From contig JBHGBB010000075.1 in assembly GCA_041946755.1 (NCBI GenBank), positions 1-15,312 of the forward strand: 15,312 nucleotides of DNA, in the 5' to 3' direction. Positions 6,193 through 12,799 of this stretch are shown in pieces. The notes below the pieces were generated by a model that was given only the letters and a program-made list of their open reading frames with translations, ran no database searches and was not told the DNA's origin. The stretch comes from JBHGBB01 sp041946755. Its GTDB lineage: Bacteria; UBP4; UBA4092; JAOAEQ01. Numbering within the stretch: position 1 is the stretch's first letter; each line of letters begins with the position of its first letter. Made by a program: the position numbers and the translations under genes.

Positions 6193-6810
6193 CTATGTTC
6201 CCGGTTCCTGTCCCGGACAAGGAACACTATCTGACCGCAACTGGCATCTGACTACATCGCCATTAGAAATCGTTCCATTGGTTGGATCGTAAATAAAATT
6301 ATATTTGATATCTTTCCCGCGGTCGCCGTCAGGCCCGGCACCTACCATTCGCCATTCACCCCAACGCGGATGAATCAACTGTCCTGCCCAAGCGGGTGGG
6401 CTACCTCCCATATTAGCAATATGTTGAATAAGATTAATATATTCATATTGTCTGATTTCCGGATGACCGCTGGAGATGAGATTCGCGAACGGATCTTGGG
6501 GAATGGAAGTAATATAGGCAATCGGAGTGGTAATAGCAACACTAATACACTGCATTTTATCGTTGATATTATTTTGGATTGCCGGGTATTGAAAACTATC
6601 ATCAGCAGCAATCCGGCCATATATCGGATACCACGTTTCATCGACATGATATGCTTCGATCCCGGTAGCTAAGGTAGCCATTTCACTTTTAACTTTAGCT
6701 ACTTTCGACCGGGTTTGCGCCGCGAGAAAGTTGGGAATCGCTATCGCCGCAAGAATCGCGATAATCGCAACCACGATTAATAATTCGATTAAAGTGAATC
6801 CTTGTTTCAT
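6193..6810 (-). CDS. Prepilin/pseudopilin-like protein 2
   Basis: 205 residues from the ATG at 6810 (AAAGG nine bases upstream). This gives the short leader MKQG before FTLIELL; an upstream extension to 6894 has no ribosome site. The helix and following FLAAQTRSKVAK are nearly identical to protein 1. The head has EAYHVDETWYP, TTPIAYITSIPQDPF and the tail YDPTNGTISNGDV, then a distinct Cys-containing C-terminus (VRCQ... and PCPG), which could form a disulfide. It is exported as an inner-membrane prepilin. The gap to nikR on its 5' side is 234 nt and contains no gene I can support. Confidence 0.9.
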   Translation of the reverse strand: MKQGFTLIELLIVVAIIAILAAIAIPNFLAAQTRSKVAKVKSEMATLATGIEAYHVDETWYPIYGRIAADDSFQYPAIQNNINDKMQCISVAITTPIAYITSIPQDPFANLISSGHPEIRQYEYINLIQHIANMGGSPPAWAGQLIHPRWGEWRMVGAGPDGDRGKDIKYNFIYDPTNGTISNGDVVRCQLRSDSVPCPGQEPGT

Positions 6811-7044
6811 AAGGTATATCCTTTTAGCAACTAATATGGGTGAATTGTCATTGTAGTTTAAAATAAGAAACATAACTAAATACCCCATCTTCATGCGAAA
6901 GCAGTATAGGTATCAACCGCCTTGATCTTTCTGCAATATGATGTTTTATGGGTAATATATTCCATAATCGATACCTTGATTCGGCAAATAACTGTTTCCT
7001 GCAGCATACGTTTATCAGAAACGTGCTACCTAGGGGCAAAAAAA

Positions 7045-7458
7045 TTATAGCTCCGAACCCATCGCGGTTACGGTGAGTTTACCGTGTTTAACCCCTTTCA
7101 TACTAATAAGTTGGTCAGCAAACTGTTTCATTTTATTTCCCGGCCCTTTCATGGCAATGACTTCCATACAGTTACATCCCGGGAGATGGACATGCATCGA
7201 AGAGATAATCAAATCTTCGAATTCATGCTGGAAATGGGTTAGTTTATGGGCAATATCGCTCACTTCATGGTCATAAACGATAGTAGCAGTACCGACCACC
7301 GGCATATCGGAGATAAACTCCTGCTGGACTAACGAATCCCGAATCAGGTCGCGAATCGCTTCCGACCGGTTGGTATACCCTTTTTCAGCGATAAGTTTAT
7401 CGAATTTATCTAAAAGCTGCGTTTCGATAGAAATGCCAAACCTAATCACTGCACTCAT
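7045..7458 (-). CDS. nikR: Nickel-responsive regulator NikR
   Basis: A 137-residue NikR. Residues 1-45 form the ribbon-helix-helix DNA-binding domain (VIRFGISIETQLLDKFD, then YTNRSEAIRDLIRD). The C-terminal ACT-like domain carries the square-planar nickel site: His78 from one subunit, and His89, His91 and Cys97 (MHVHLPGCNC), matching E. coli His76, His87, His89 and Cys95. VKHGKLTVTAMG closes the domain. As a tetramer with nickel it represses nickel uptake genes; likely local targets are the S-component/FmdE operon and itself, but no nickel transporter of a known type is in the window. The Shine-Dalgarno is weak. A promoter with an overlapping inverted repeat lies just upstream. Confidence 0.93.
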   Translation of the reverse strand: MSAVIRFGISIETQLLDKFDKLIAEKGYTNRSEAIRDLIRDSLVQQEFISDMPVVGTATIVYDHEVSDIAHKLTHFQHEFEDLIISSMHVHLPGCNCMEVIAMKGPGNKMKQFADQLISMKGVKHGKLTVTAMGSEL

Positions 7459-7483
7459 AATCTATCCCATTATTCTCGTAACA

Positions 7484-7524
7484 CGATTGTAGAAATAATA
7501 ACACAATCGATTTTATGGTGTCAA
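7484..7524 (-). promoter_or_regulatory. nikR promoter with inverted repeat flanking the -10 box
   Basis: On the minus strand TTGACA (7524-7519), an 18-nt spacer and TATTAT (7500-7495). A 7-bp inverted repeat, CGATTGT (7484-7490) and ACAATCG (7503-7509), straddles the -10. GTAACAC (7478-7484) next to it resembles half of some NikR operators, with no good second half. Autoregulation is plausible. Confidence 0.55.
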
Positions 7525-7530
7525 TAGCGG

Positions 7531-8184
7531 TTATTTGGTTATTGGTTTAGATTCGCTGAGCCGAACGATGAATCCGAGACTCATGGTTCCATTAGTCGGA
7601 TCATACCGCATCCGTATCGGGACTGGTTTATGGTCAAATAGGTTCCAACTCCGGTTGTCGGGAGAAGAACTCCATACCGCATACCGCACCGGACTTTCAG
7701 TAGCCGGTTTATGGGTATCAGTATTAATTGTACCCTGATAAAAAATATCAGTGGCATCCGAACCTTCATCAGCCGGATATGCGCGGGGGACATAGATACC
7801 CGCTTCGAAGGCTACCCCATCTTTATACCCGAATCCGGGATGATGATATTTTATCGCGCGCTTATTCCCATCAGCCTTATTAAATGGATCGATAGGTCGT
7901 ATCGCGAGATATGCTATCGGAGTAGTGATTTCCATAGGATATTCATAGCACTTGGATTGATTAGGTTCTCCTATCCAATCCCGCATCGGGGGATAATCGG
8001 TATTATCTACAAGGTAAGCTTCTAATCCGACCATACCGAGTTGGAGCGATTCCTGAGCATCAGCTACTTTCGCCCGAGTTTGAGATGCGATAAAATTCGG
8101 GATTGCAATCAAGGTAAGCAGCGCGATGATTACGACTGCAATTAAGAGTTCGACTACAGTGAAACCGAAAGCAGTTATCTTCAT
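7531..8184 (-). CDS. Prepilin/pseudopilin-like protein 3 (divergent)
   Basis: 217 residues. The leader MKITAFG is followed by FTVVELLIAVVIIALLT with Glu5 retained, then FIASQTRAKVADAQ. The head keeps EAYLVDNTDYPP, ITTPIAYLAIRPIDPF and the tail YDPTNGTMSLGF, so it belongs to the same paralog family but is the most diverged of the four and has a longer middle insert. The ribosome site is poor (AAAGAA). Its stop lies seven bases before the nikR -35 box, so read-through from this gene into nikR is possible. It is downstream of a spacer packed with word-like repeats. Confidence 0.88.
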   Translation of the reverse strand: MKITAFGFTVVELLIAVVIIALLTLIAIPNFIASQTRAKVADAQESLQLGMVGLEAYLVDNTDYPPMRDWIGEPNQSKCYEYPMEITTPIAYLAIRPIDPFNKADGNKRAIKYHHPGFGYKDGVAFEAGIYVPRAYPADEGSDATDIFYQGTINTDTHKPATESPVRYAVWSSSPDNRSWNLFDHKPVPIRMRYDPTNGTMSLGFIVRLSESKPITK

Positions 8185-8239
8185 AATATTTTCTTTAAAT
8201 AATTAAATATATCAGTATTAGCTGAATAGATGAATGCTG

Positions 8240-8386
8240 ATTTAATGTCAAATTCCAATCCCCCATGGCGGATCAAATGTCAAAGCATCGTGTAGTTTGA
8301 AGTAGGGGCAGAATATCTTCTGTCCTTTGGCATTAAAGCATTGGTCATTTGAAATTTATTTGGCATTTGGATTTAGACATTTGGCA
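8240..8386. repeat. Word-like inverted-repeat block A (gtcaaat / atttgrc)
   Basis: The 202-nt spacer between the NTPase and prepilin 3 holds no ORF. It carries AATGTCAAAT and CAAATGTCAAA in its left part and the opposite-strand words TTTGGCATT, CATTTGAAATT, ATTTGGCATTTGG and CATTTGGCATT in its right part, up to the NTPase stop codon at 8387. The two lobes could pair imperfectly. Confidence 0.6.
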
Positions 8387-8959
8387 TTAAGCCTTTAGGT
8401 CGTTGAGTATATCCAGTATCTTTGTCTCTGAAACATTATATATGGTAAAGGTTTGGTTAGGATAGAGTGCCTTAACCTTTTCAACGGCTGAATCGCGAAC
8501 GACTAAAATAAGTTGGTAGGGTAATTCATTTCCCGCTACCAAGATGGTATCTAATATCGACCGAAACCCTTGGCCGGCAAGTTCCAACGGGCCGATTTCA
8601 TCGATAAAAATCACCTGTTTTTGCGACTGAATTGCTTGTTCTATCTGCTGAACGCAAAAATGTATTCCATCATAGAAAATAATCCATTGCCCGAATTCGA
8701 GATCGGGTTTAGCCGGATGTGGGACGAGAGATTTTAGTCTGGCGAATGGCGTCCCTTTAATTATCCGCAATGACTGTTGTGTCAGAAGAGAGAGGAATAC
8801 CGCACTATGCGCATCATACCCGATTTTCGTACCGAGTTCGAATACTGGCAGGTTAAAAATCCCACCGATAGTAATATGATGCGGTAATAATTCTCGAGCG
8901 AATTGATGAACGAAAGTGGATTTACCGCTGTTGATGGGTCCGGTGATGATTAGAGGCAT
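8387..8959 (-). CDS. THEP1-like P-loop nucleoside-triphosphatase
   Basis: 190 residues from the ATG at 8959. Frames extending upstream to a TTG are read through a repeat block and add no domain. Walker A is GPINSGKST (7-15) and Walker B is VIFIDEIGPLEL (116-127), with GQGFRSILD after it, as in the THEP1/NTPase_1 family (PF03266-like). Archetypal members hydrolyse NTPs; the physiological role is unclear, and relatives are often linked to cofactor or metal genes. No Shine-Dalgarno is visible because the repeat block abuts the start. The next upstream gene in the same direction encodes a polytopic membrane protein, so the pair may act together. Confidence 0.8.
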   Translation of the reverse strand: MPLIITGPINSGKSTFVHQFARELLPHHITIGGIFNLPVFELGTKIGYDAHSAVFLSLLTQQSLRIIKGTPFARLKSLVPHPAKPDLEFGQWIIFYDGIHFCVQQIEQAIQSQKQVIFIDEIGPLELAGQGFRSILDTILVAGNELPYQLILVVRDSAVEKVKALYPNQTFTIYNVSETKILDILNDLKA

Positions 8960-8964
8960 TGAGA

Positions 8965-9078
8965 AAGTACCAAGTACGAAGGACAAAGTACCAAACTAAA
9001 TAATAAATAGCAATACTATTTTGTACCTTATACCATATACTTCGTATTTCGTACTTAGTACTTGGTACTTGGTACTTT
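8965..9078. repeat. Word-like inverted-repeat block B (gtacttg / caagtac)
   Basis: The left lobe 8965-8996 contains AAGTACCAAGTACGAAGG and AAAGTACCAA. The right lobe 9019-9078 repeats the complement several times, ending with GTACTTGGTACTTGGTACTT. It fills the whole spacer between the NTPase start and the membrane-protein stop, leaving no room for an ordinary ribosome binding site for the NTPase. Confidence 0.75.
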
Positions 9079-9084
9079 TATGAA

Positions 9085-9750
9085 CTATTTAACTACTAGG
9101 CGCATAGTGATCAGTGCCAGCAACGATAATACCGCGGCGCTATTCGCCGGAAAATGGATAAATTGCGGTGCTGTTTTGGTTTCCAATGCGGATAACTTTT
9201 CACCGACGATTATTCCGATCGGGCAGGTGAGTAGCGATAAACCGATAGCGATCGGAGCGAAATATAATGCAGTCGGATATTGGGTATTCGGATACACGCA
9301 GGCCGGGATACCGGTAGCGAATTTGACTAAGGGAAATAGGTTGATAGCAACTAATGCCGCGGTACCACCCCAAATCGATTGGCCGTATCGTTTGGATTTC
9401 AAGGATCCGCTTAATATCGCGAAAATGAATAAGAACGCTAATCCTTCGGTAAAGAATCCGAAAATCGGGTTGGCAATCGCCCCGCTCATGATCGGGATAT
9501 GTAACAAATAGGCATCAATCGATTTAAATAGTGCCGCAATGATAAATACGAATGCAAGACTCCATATTTTCCGGCTATATGCGAATGAGGTGGCGAAGAA
9601 TCCGAGCGCGACTGCGGTCATAATCGACCCGGTGGTCATATACGCGCAGACTCCTTTCAGATACGCGCCCATGCCGGTTTCCATTAAGCCCCAGATTGAT
9701 CCGAGCGCAATGAGAATCGGTAATTGTGATTTTAAGTTCGATGTAGCCAT
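9085..9750 (-). CDS. Polytopic inner-membrane protein, possible transporter S component
   Basis: 221 residues from the ATG at 9750 (GGAGG nine bases upstream; the longer frame to 9780 lacks a ribosome site). About six hydrophobic segments with small-residue-rich helices are seen: an early GSIWGLMETGMGAYLKG, then TGSIMTAVALGFFATSFAY, later FGFFTEGLAFLFIFAILSG, and a Cys-containing LLTCPIGIIVGEKL. I cannot place it in a named family with confidence; the size and topology suit an S component or small permease. It precedes the THEP1-like NTPase in the same orientation, separated only by repeat block B, so the two are probably co-transcribed. Confidence 0.65.
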   Translation of the reverse strand: MATSNLKSQLPILIALGSIWGLMETGMGAYLKGVCAYMTTGSIMTAVALGFFATSFAYSRKIWSLAFVFIIAALFKSIDAYLLHIPIMSGAIANPIFGFFTEGLAFLFIFAILSGSLKSKRYGQSIWGGTAALVAINLFPLVKFATGIPACVYPNTQYPTALYFAPIAIGLSLLTCPIGIIVGEKLSALETKTAPQFIHFPANSAAVLSLLALITMRLVVK

Positions 9751-9870
9751 AACTATATTCCTCCATGATACGGTTAGCAATGTATCCTGTTAGCATCCCA
9801 ATGTAAATGGATTTCTAACGGGAGATCAATAAAATTATTATACCATAAGGATAGAGATTTCTATAACCAT

Positions 9871-9897
9871 AATCTTATTTCTAACGATGATAAGATT
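9871..9897. repeat. Inverted repeat at the 3' end of prepilin 4
   Basis: Perfect 8-bp arms AATCTTAT (9871-9878) and ATAAGATT (9890-9897) around an 11-nt loop, touching the prepilin stop codon at 9896. A weak terminator is possible, but no U-tract follows on the minus strand. Confidence 0.4.
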
Positions 9898-10510
9898 AAA
9901 GTTGCCCATTTTTATTGGTTCGATAGATATCACCAGAACTATTGGTGCCATTTATCGGATCATAAATCGCTCGCGAAAGATCTCCTTCAACGCAGGAAGG
10001 GGTATTAAGCCAGGGATACTGACGGGTATACCAAACTCCATCCGGACCTTTGGATCGCAACGCCCAGTTGGAAGCATAGTATATATCGGTAAACGGGCCG
10101 TTTGTTTTGTCCCCAGTATCGAATTGGTCCCAGGTGTAGAGGAAATAACCGAGACCGGAAGAGTATGAGCCGCCGGTTCCGACAAACCAGAATGGGTCTT
10201 TCGGTATCGAAGTAATATATGCGATTGGGGTAGTAAGTACATCGAATCGATCCGAACCACAGGTATCATGGCCGAAAACACCGTTTTGAATATAAGGAGT
10301 GATTGAGATATGGATCGGATAAGTGTTTTCATCGAGATGATACGATTCGACAGCGGTCGCTAACGCCTGCAAATCGGATTTAACCCGGGTTACTTTCGAC
10401 CGTGTTTGCGCAGTATTAAAATTCACCAGCGCGATCCCGGCAATAATCGCGATTATCGCGACAACAATTAGTAATTCAATGAGGGTGAATCCATGAATAA
10501 TAGATTTCAT
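9896..10510 (-). CDS. Prepilin/pseudopilin-like protein 4
   Basis: 204 residues from the ATG at 10510, giving the leader MKSIIHG before FTLIELLIVVAIIAII. An ATG at 10528 is equally lacking in a ribosome site and would give a 13-residue leader. NTAQTRSKVTRVKSD replaces the usual FLAAQ segment. The head has AVESYHLDENTYP, TTPIAYITSIPKDPF, paired Cys (one in HDTCGSD, one in TPSCVEG), and the tail YDPINGTNSSGDI. It is diverged from proteins 1 and 2 but clearly of the same family. It is transcribed away from the plus-strand unit beginning near 10613, with a 150-nt shared upstream region. Confidence 0.88.
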   Translation of the reverse strand: MKSIIHGFTLIELLIVVAIIAIIAGIALVNFNTAQTRSKVTRVKSDLQALATAVESYHLDENTYPIHISITPYIQNGVFGHDTCGSDRFDVLTTPIAYITSIPKDPFWFVGTGGSYSSGLGYFLYTWDQFDTGDKTNGPFTDIYYASNWALRSKGPDGVWYTRQYPWLNTPSCVEGDLSRAIYDPINGTNSSGDIYRTNKNGQL

Positions 10511-10620
10511 ACCGGATAAATAATTCATTATTTAATTCAAGATAATACAAGATTATAGTTTATGATATGGTATCTGTCAATTCTAGACCTTGAAATTATA
10601 TTCCGGAAATAGGGGAATGG

Positions 10621-10647
10621 AGATCGGGATATCGGATATCTCGATCT
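10621..10647. repeat. 27-bp near-perfect palindrome upstream of the plus-strand unit
   Basis: AGATCGGGATATC (10621-10633), a single G, then GATATCTCGATCT (10635-10647). It is 13-bp arms with one mismatch that becomes a G-U pair in RNA. It lies 14 nt before the GTG of the small plus-strand ORF and is followed by TTCTCTTT. It may be an operator or a 5' hairpin. Confidence 0.7.
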
Positions 10648-10660
10648 TTCTCTTTGGCGT

Positions 10661-10873
10661 GTGTCTTATTTCCCTAAGGATAATAAGCCGGAAAAAATAT
10701 CGATAAATCTGGATGAATTAATGAAAGAGAACCGGGGTGTATACGGAATTGGTCGGACCAATTCCGTATACACTCCGGTACCACTAAACGGGCTTAATTT
10801 CCCTGAAGGATATCAAGTCAAAACAAAATATGGTTGTTTATGGAAGAAGATAGTTTTGCAAGCGATAGAGTGA
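10661..10873 (+). CDS. Small plus-strand ORF of unknown function (or structured RNA)
   Basis: A 70-codon frame from a GTG, with no convincing Shine-Dalgarno; the frame is open back to about 10613 without an ATG. The product would be polar: KPEKISINLDELMKENRG, then GIGRTNSVYTPVPLNG, and a basic end CLWKKIVLQAIE. I recognise no family. Its middle is a perfect 37-bp palindrome (10737-10773), very unusual for coding DNA. A strong Rho-independent terminator starts 26 nt after the stop, so transcription on this strand is well supported even though translation is not. It could be a small protein gene, a decayed gene, or an RNA gene spanning roughly 10613-10934. Confidence 0.4.
   Translation: MSYFPKDNKPEKISINLDELMKENRGVYGIGRTNSVYTPVPLNGLNFPEGYQVKTKYGCLWKKIVLQAIE
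10737..10773. repeat. Perfect 37-bp palindrome inside the small ORF
   Basis: Arms of 18 bp (10737-10754 and 10756-10773) are exact reverse complements around a single G. The arm reads GTGTATACGGAATTGGTC. As DNA it is a long cruciform-capable site; as RNA it is an 18-bp hairpin with almost no loop. Confidence 0.9.
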
Positions 10874-10898
10874 TGAGGATTAGAAAAGAAACAAACCG

Positions 10899-10934
10899 GT
10901 GATTCTTTTCCATTTGGCAAAAGAATCACTTTTT
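10899..10934 (+). terminator. Rho-independent terminator of the small plus-strand unit
   Basis: GTGATTCTTTT (10899-10909) pairs perfectly with AAAAGAATCAC (10919-10929) over a 9-nt loop and is followed by TTTTT (10930-10934). It also separates this unit from the convergent BPL_N-like gene ending at 10991. Confidence 0.85.
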
Positions 10935-10990
10935 GAGGTTTAATTGAAGTATGAATTTGCGAGTTTCCTAATTATATTAATCTACTTTAT

Positions 10991-11821
10991 TTATTTACTC
11001 TTGTCTATCTTTTTAAAGAGATTATGGCCAAAAACTGATTGGAAGGTTATTTTTTCATGTTCTTTTTTAACCGGTTTCGCGGTCCATCGGATAGCTTGTA
11101 CTAGCATTTGTTCCAACCCGGGGGTAAGCTCCGGATGCGGGCTGAACGATACTACTTTCCCTTTCCCGAAATAAGCTGCGGCAATAGCATCTTTGCCAGC
11201 CATCATGTTAGCCGGTGCACCGGATTTATGCATATCGGTAACAAAAGTCGCTAACGATACATACTCCGGTAAATAGGGGTCATGTGCCGGTACATAAATC
11301 GGCCCATTCTCGAAATGAATCTGGAATTCAACCGGTTCTTTCCGGTTATCCGACATGGTCTTACACGTTATAGTCTGGACTCCTCGATCCCAATTATCTA
11401 AATCATACAGTTCGGCGTTGATAAGTTCAATATCCCGGGTACCTTCATTCCACCCTTTTGCTACCAGATACGCTCCCGCGCAGGTCGCAACTACTCCTTT
11501 ACCATTCGCGACAAATTTAATCACTGCTTGTCTACCGGCTTGTTTCAGAGATTCCGCTTCACCCGACCCGGAGCCGCCGGGAAGTAATAGCACATCATAT
11601 AGCGCTAATTTCCCATTAACAATATCAGCCTGTTTAATGGTATCAATCGCCATATCTTTTTCTTGCCGAACAATATCCCAACTCTTTTTGATACATTTAC
11701 CCATCGTCCCTTCATCAGCATAAATCGCTACCCGGATGATAGACGATTTCGCCGCAAAACTAGAACTAACAAAACCGAATAGTATGAAACTAGATAATAG
11801 TATTGGGATAGATTTGTACAC
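10991..11821 (-). CDS. Exported class I glutamine-amidotransferase-like protein (BPL_N domain)
   Basis: 276 residues from a GTG at 11821 with GGAGG five bases upstream. The N-terminus is a Sec signal peptide (basic MYK, hydrophobic IPILLSSFILFGFVSSS, cleavage after FAA near 24). The rest resembles the BPL_N family: a DVLLLPGGSGSGEAESL loop, a nucleophile-elbow ATCAGAYL with Cys114, and a late SFSPHPELTPG supplying His229 and Glu231. This completes a Cys-His-Glu triad like that of class I amidotransferases. Exported members are uncharacterised; amidase or peptidase action on an extracytoplasmic substrate is a guess. A 7-bp hairpin encloses its Shine-Dalgarno. Its 5' side is a repeat block, so its promoter is not obvious. 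Confidence 0.82.
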   Translation of the reverse strand: MYKSIPILLSSFILFGFVSSSFAAKSSIIRVAIYADEGTMGKCIKKSWDIVRQEKDMAIDTIKQADIVNGKLALYDVLLLPGGSGSGEAESLKQAGRQAVIKFVANGKGVVATCAGAYLVAKGWNEGTRDIELINAELYDLDNWDRGVQTITCKTMSDNRKEPVEFQIHFENGPIYVPAHDPYLPEYVSLATFVTDMHKSGAPANMMAGKDAIAAAYFGKGKVVSFSPHPELTPGLEQMLVQAIRWTAKPVKKEHEKITFQSVFGHNLFKKIDKSK

Positions 11822-11838
11822 AATAACCTCCGGTTATT
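11822..11838 (-). promoter_or_regulatory. Small hairpin around the ribosome binding site of the BPL_N-like gene
   Basis: AATAACC and GGTTATT with a 3-nt centre. In the mRNA the Shine-Dalgarno GGAGG falls in the loop and the start of the 3' arm, right before the GTG. It could reduce initiation; it could also be chance in AT-rich DNA. Confidence 0.35.
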
Positions 11839-11840
11839 AA

Positions 11841-11995
11841 GTTAAATGAGTTAAATAAGTTAAATGATTAAATGGTATGAACAACTAAAGAACGGAGAAA
11901 CGAAGAAACGAAAGAACATAAACCCTCTAAAAACATCAGTTCTTCAGTTCTTTAGTTCTTACGTTCTTTCGTTAGTATCCATTTGGCATTTAGTT
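11841..11995. repeat. Word-like inverted-repeat block C (gttaaat tandem plus agaacgaa / gttctt)
   Basis: Four near-identical 8-9-nt tandem units of GTTAAATGA (11841-11875) are followed by a purine lobe of AAAGAACG/AGAAACG words (11885-11918). A complementary lobe of GTTCTTCAG, GTTCTTTA and GTTCTTTCG words follows at 11937-11973, then a word ATTTGGCATTT shared with block A. No gene lies in the 175 nt between the BPL_N-like start and the iscU tail copy. Confidence 0.7.
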
Positions 11996-11996
11996 T

Positions 11997-12044
11997 CTAA
12001 TGCTGATGCGCATCTGCTGGGTGTTTGAATCCTTCGAATAACGT
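11997..12044 (-). pseudogene. Relic of a second iscU/nifU 3' end
   Basis: In minus-strand frame this reads EGFKHPADAHQH and stop, almost identical to the C-terminus EGFKHPADPHQH of the intact IscU gene ending at 12800. The DNA matches over about 43 nt with roughly nine differences, some of them synonymous. No start or upstream IscU sequence remains; the similarity fades into the A-run at the 3' end of the neighbouring orphan gene. Confidence 0.75.
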
Positions 12045-12048
12045 TACC

Positions 12049-12756
12049 CTATTTTTTTATAACAGTCGTCGAATCCTGCTTTGTTGTATCATCTTCCCAT
12101 AATTTATCTATAGGAATAACAAACCGATTTCTGTTTTCCTCATATTTATACCATTTTAATCGAGAATCAAATACATTTACTTCAGATATTTGAGTCCATT
12201 TTGTTGGAGCAAATTCAAGTTCATTATCAATCTTTTTCGATCCCCAAAAATCATAACCATTATAAAAATATAAATAAGCGGATACCACATCAACATCGCA
12301 AAAAAGATTAAATGAACCACAATGGATCAAATCATTACCATCCCTATAGCAATGTACAAAAAAAAGAAAAAAACCTGCTCGTTGTTTATATGCCAATTCT
12401 CCTTTATCTATTTTAATATTTGATTTTGAAAAATCACCACTTCCATCTCCTTGAAAATAAGATTGATAAGAAGCATAATGGTCAAGCGTATGCGTCATTT
12501 CCTTCTCGTAAAATAGTTTATATGTAAAATCTTGCGCCCAAAACTTAGTGAATTTTATCGTACCATATTTATCTTTTTTCTTTATAAGGATTATATTATC
12601 TACAGGAATAGAGATGGCAACTTGTGCAATAACAAATTCATTCGGTTTGGGTACATAATTGTAATCAACTACTCTTGAAACAGACTCAGTTCCATTTGCT
12701 AATGGTAAACAAATAGCGAAATATATTGCAATAAGGAAAACCTGCCATTTTTTCAT
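12049..12756 (-). CDS. Exported protein of unknown function, AT-rich orphan
   Basis: 235 residues with an N-terminal Sec signal (MKKWQVFLIAIYFAICLPLANG, cleavage near 22) and a mature part rich in Tyr, Phe, Asp and Lys without a recognisable domain. Notable segments are FVHCYRDGNDLIHCGSF with two Cys, and DVVSAYLYFYNGYDFWG. It is probably periplasmic or surface-exposed. Codon and base use are visibly more AT-rich than the Fe-S genes, and the start has no Shine-Dalgarno. The gene lies exactly between intact iscU and a copy of the iscU 3' end, and its last codons use the A-run of that copy, which suggests it arrived with a duplication or insertion event. Confidence 0.6.
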   Translation of the reverse strand: MKKWQVFLIAIYFAICLPLANGTESVSRVVDYNYVPKPNEFVIAQVAISIPVDNIILIKKKDKYGTIKFTKFWAQDFTYKLFYEKEMTHTLDHYASYQSYFQGDGSGDFSKSNIKIDKGELAYKQRAGFFLFFVHCYRDGNDLIHCGSFNLFCDVDVVSAYLYFYNGYDFWGSKKIDNELEFAPTKWTQISEVNVFDSRLKWYKYEENRNRFVIPIDKLWEDDTTKQDSTTVIKK

Positions 12757-12799
12757 GCTATATATATTTAATCTATAGATAAACTACTTATCGATTTGA

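Noticed and set aside
7001..7025. Hairpin downstream of nikR as terminator
   Set aside because: The stem needs a 2-nt bulge and no U-tract follows it on the minus strand.
10944..11174. Plus-strand ORF with a hydrophobic start and several Cys
   Set aside because: It overlaps the 3' end of the BPL_N-like gene, starts after a terminator with no ribosome site, and its hydrophobic stretch comes from an AT-rich tail.
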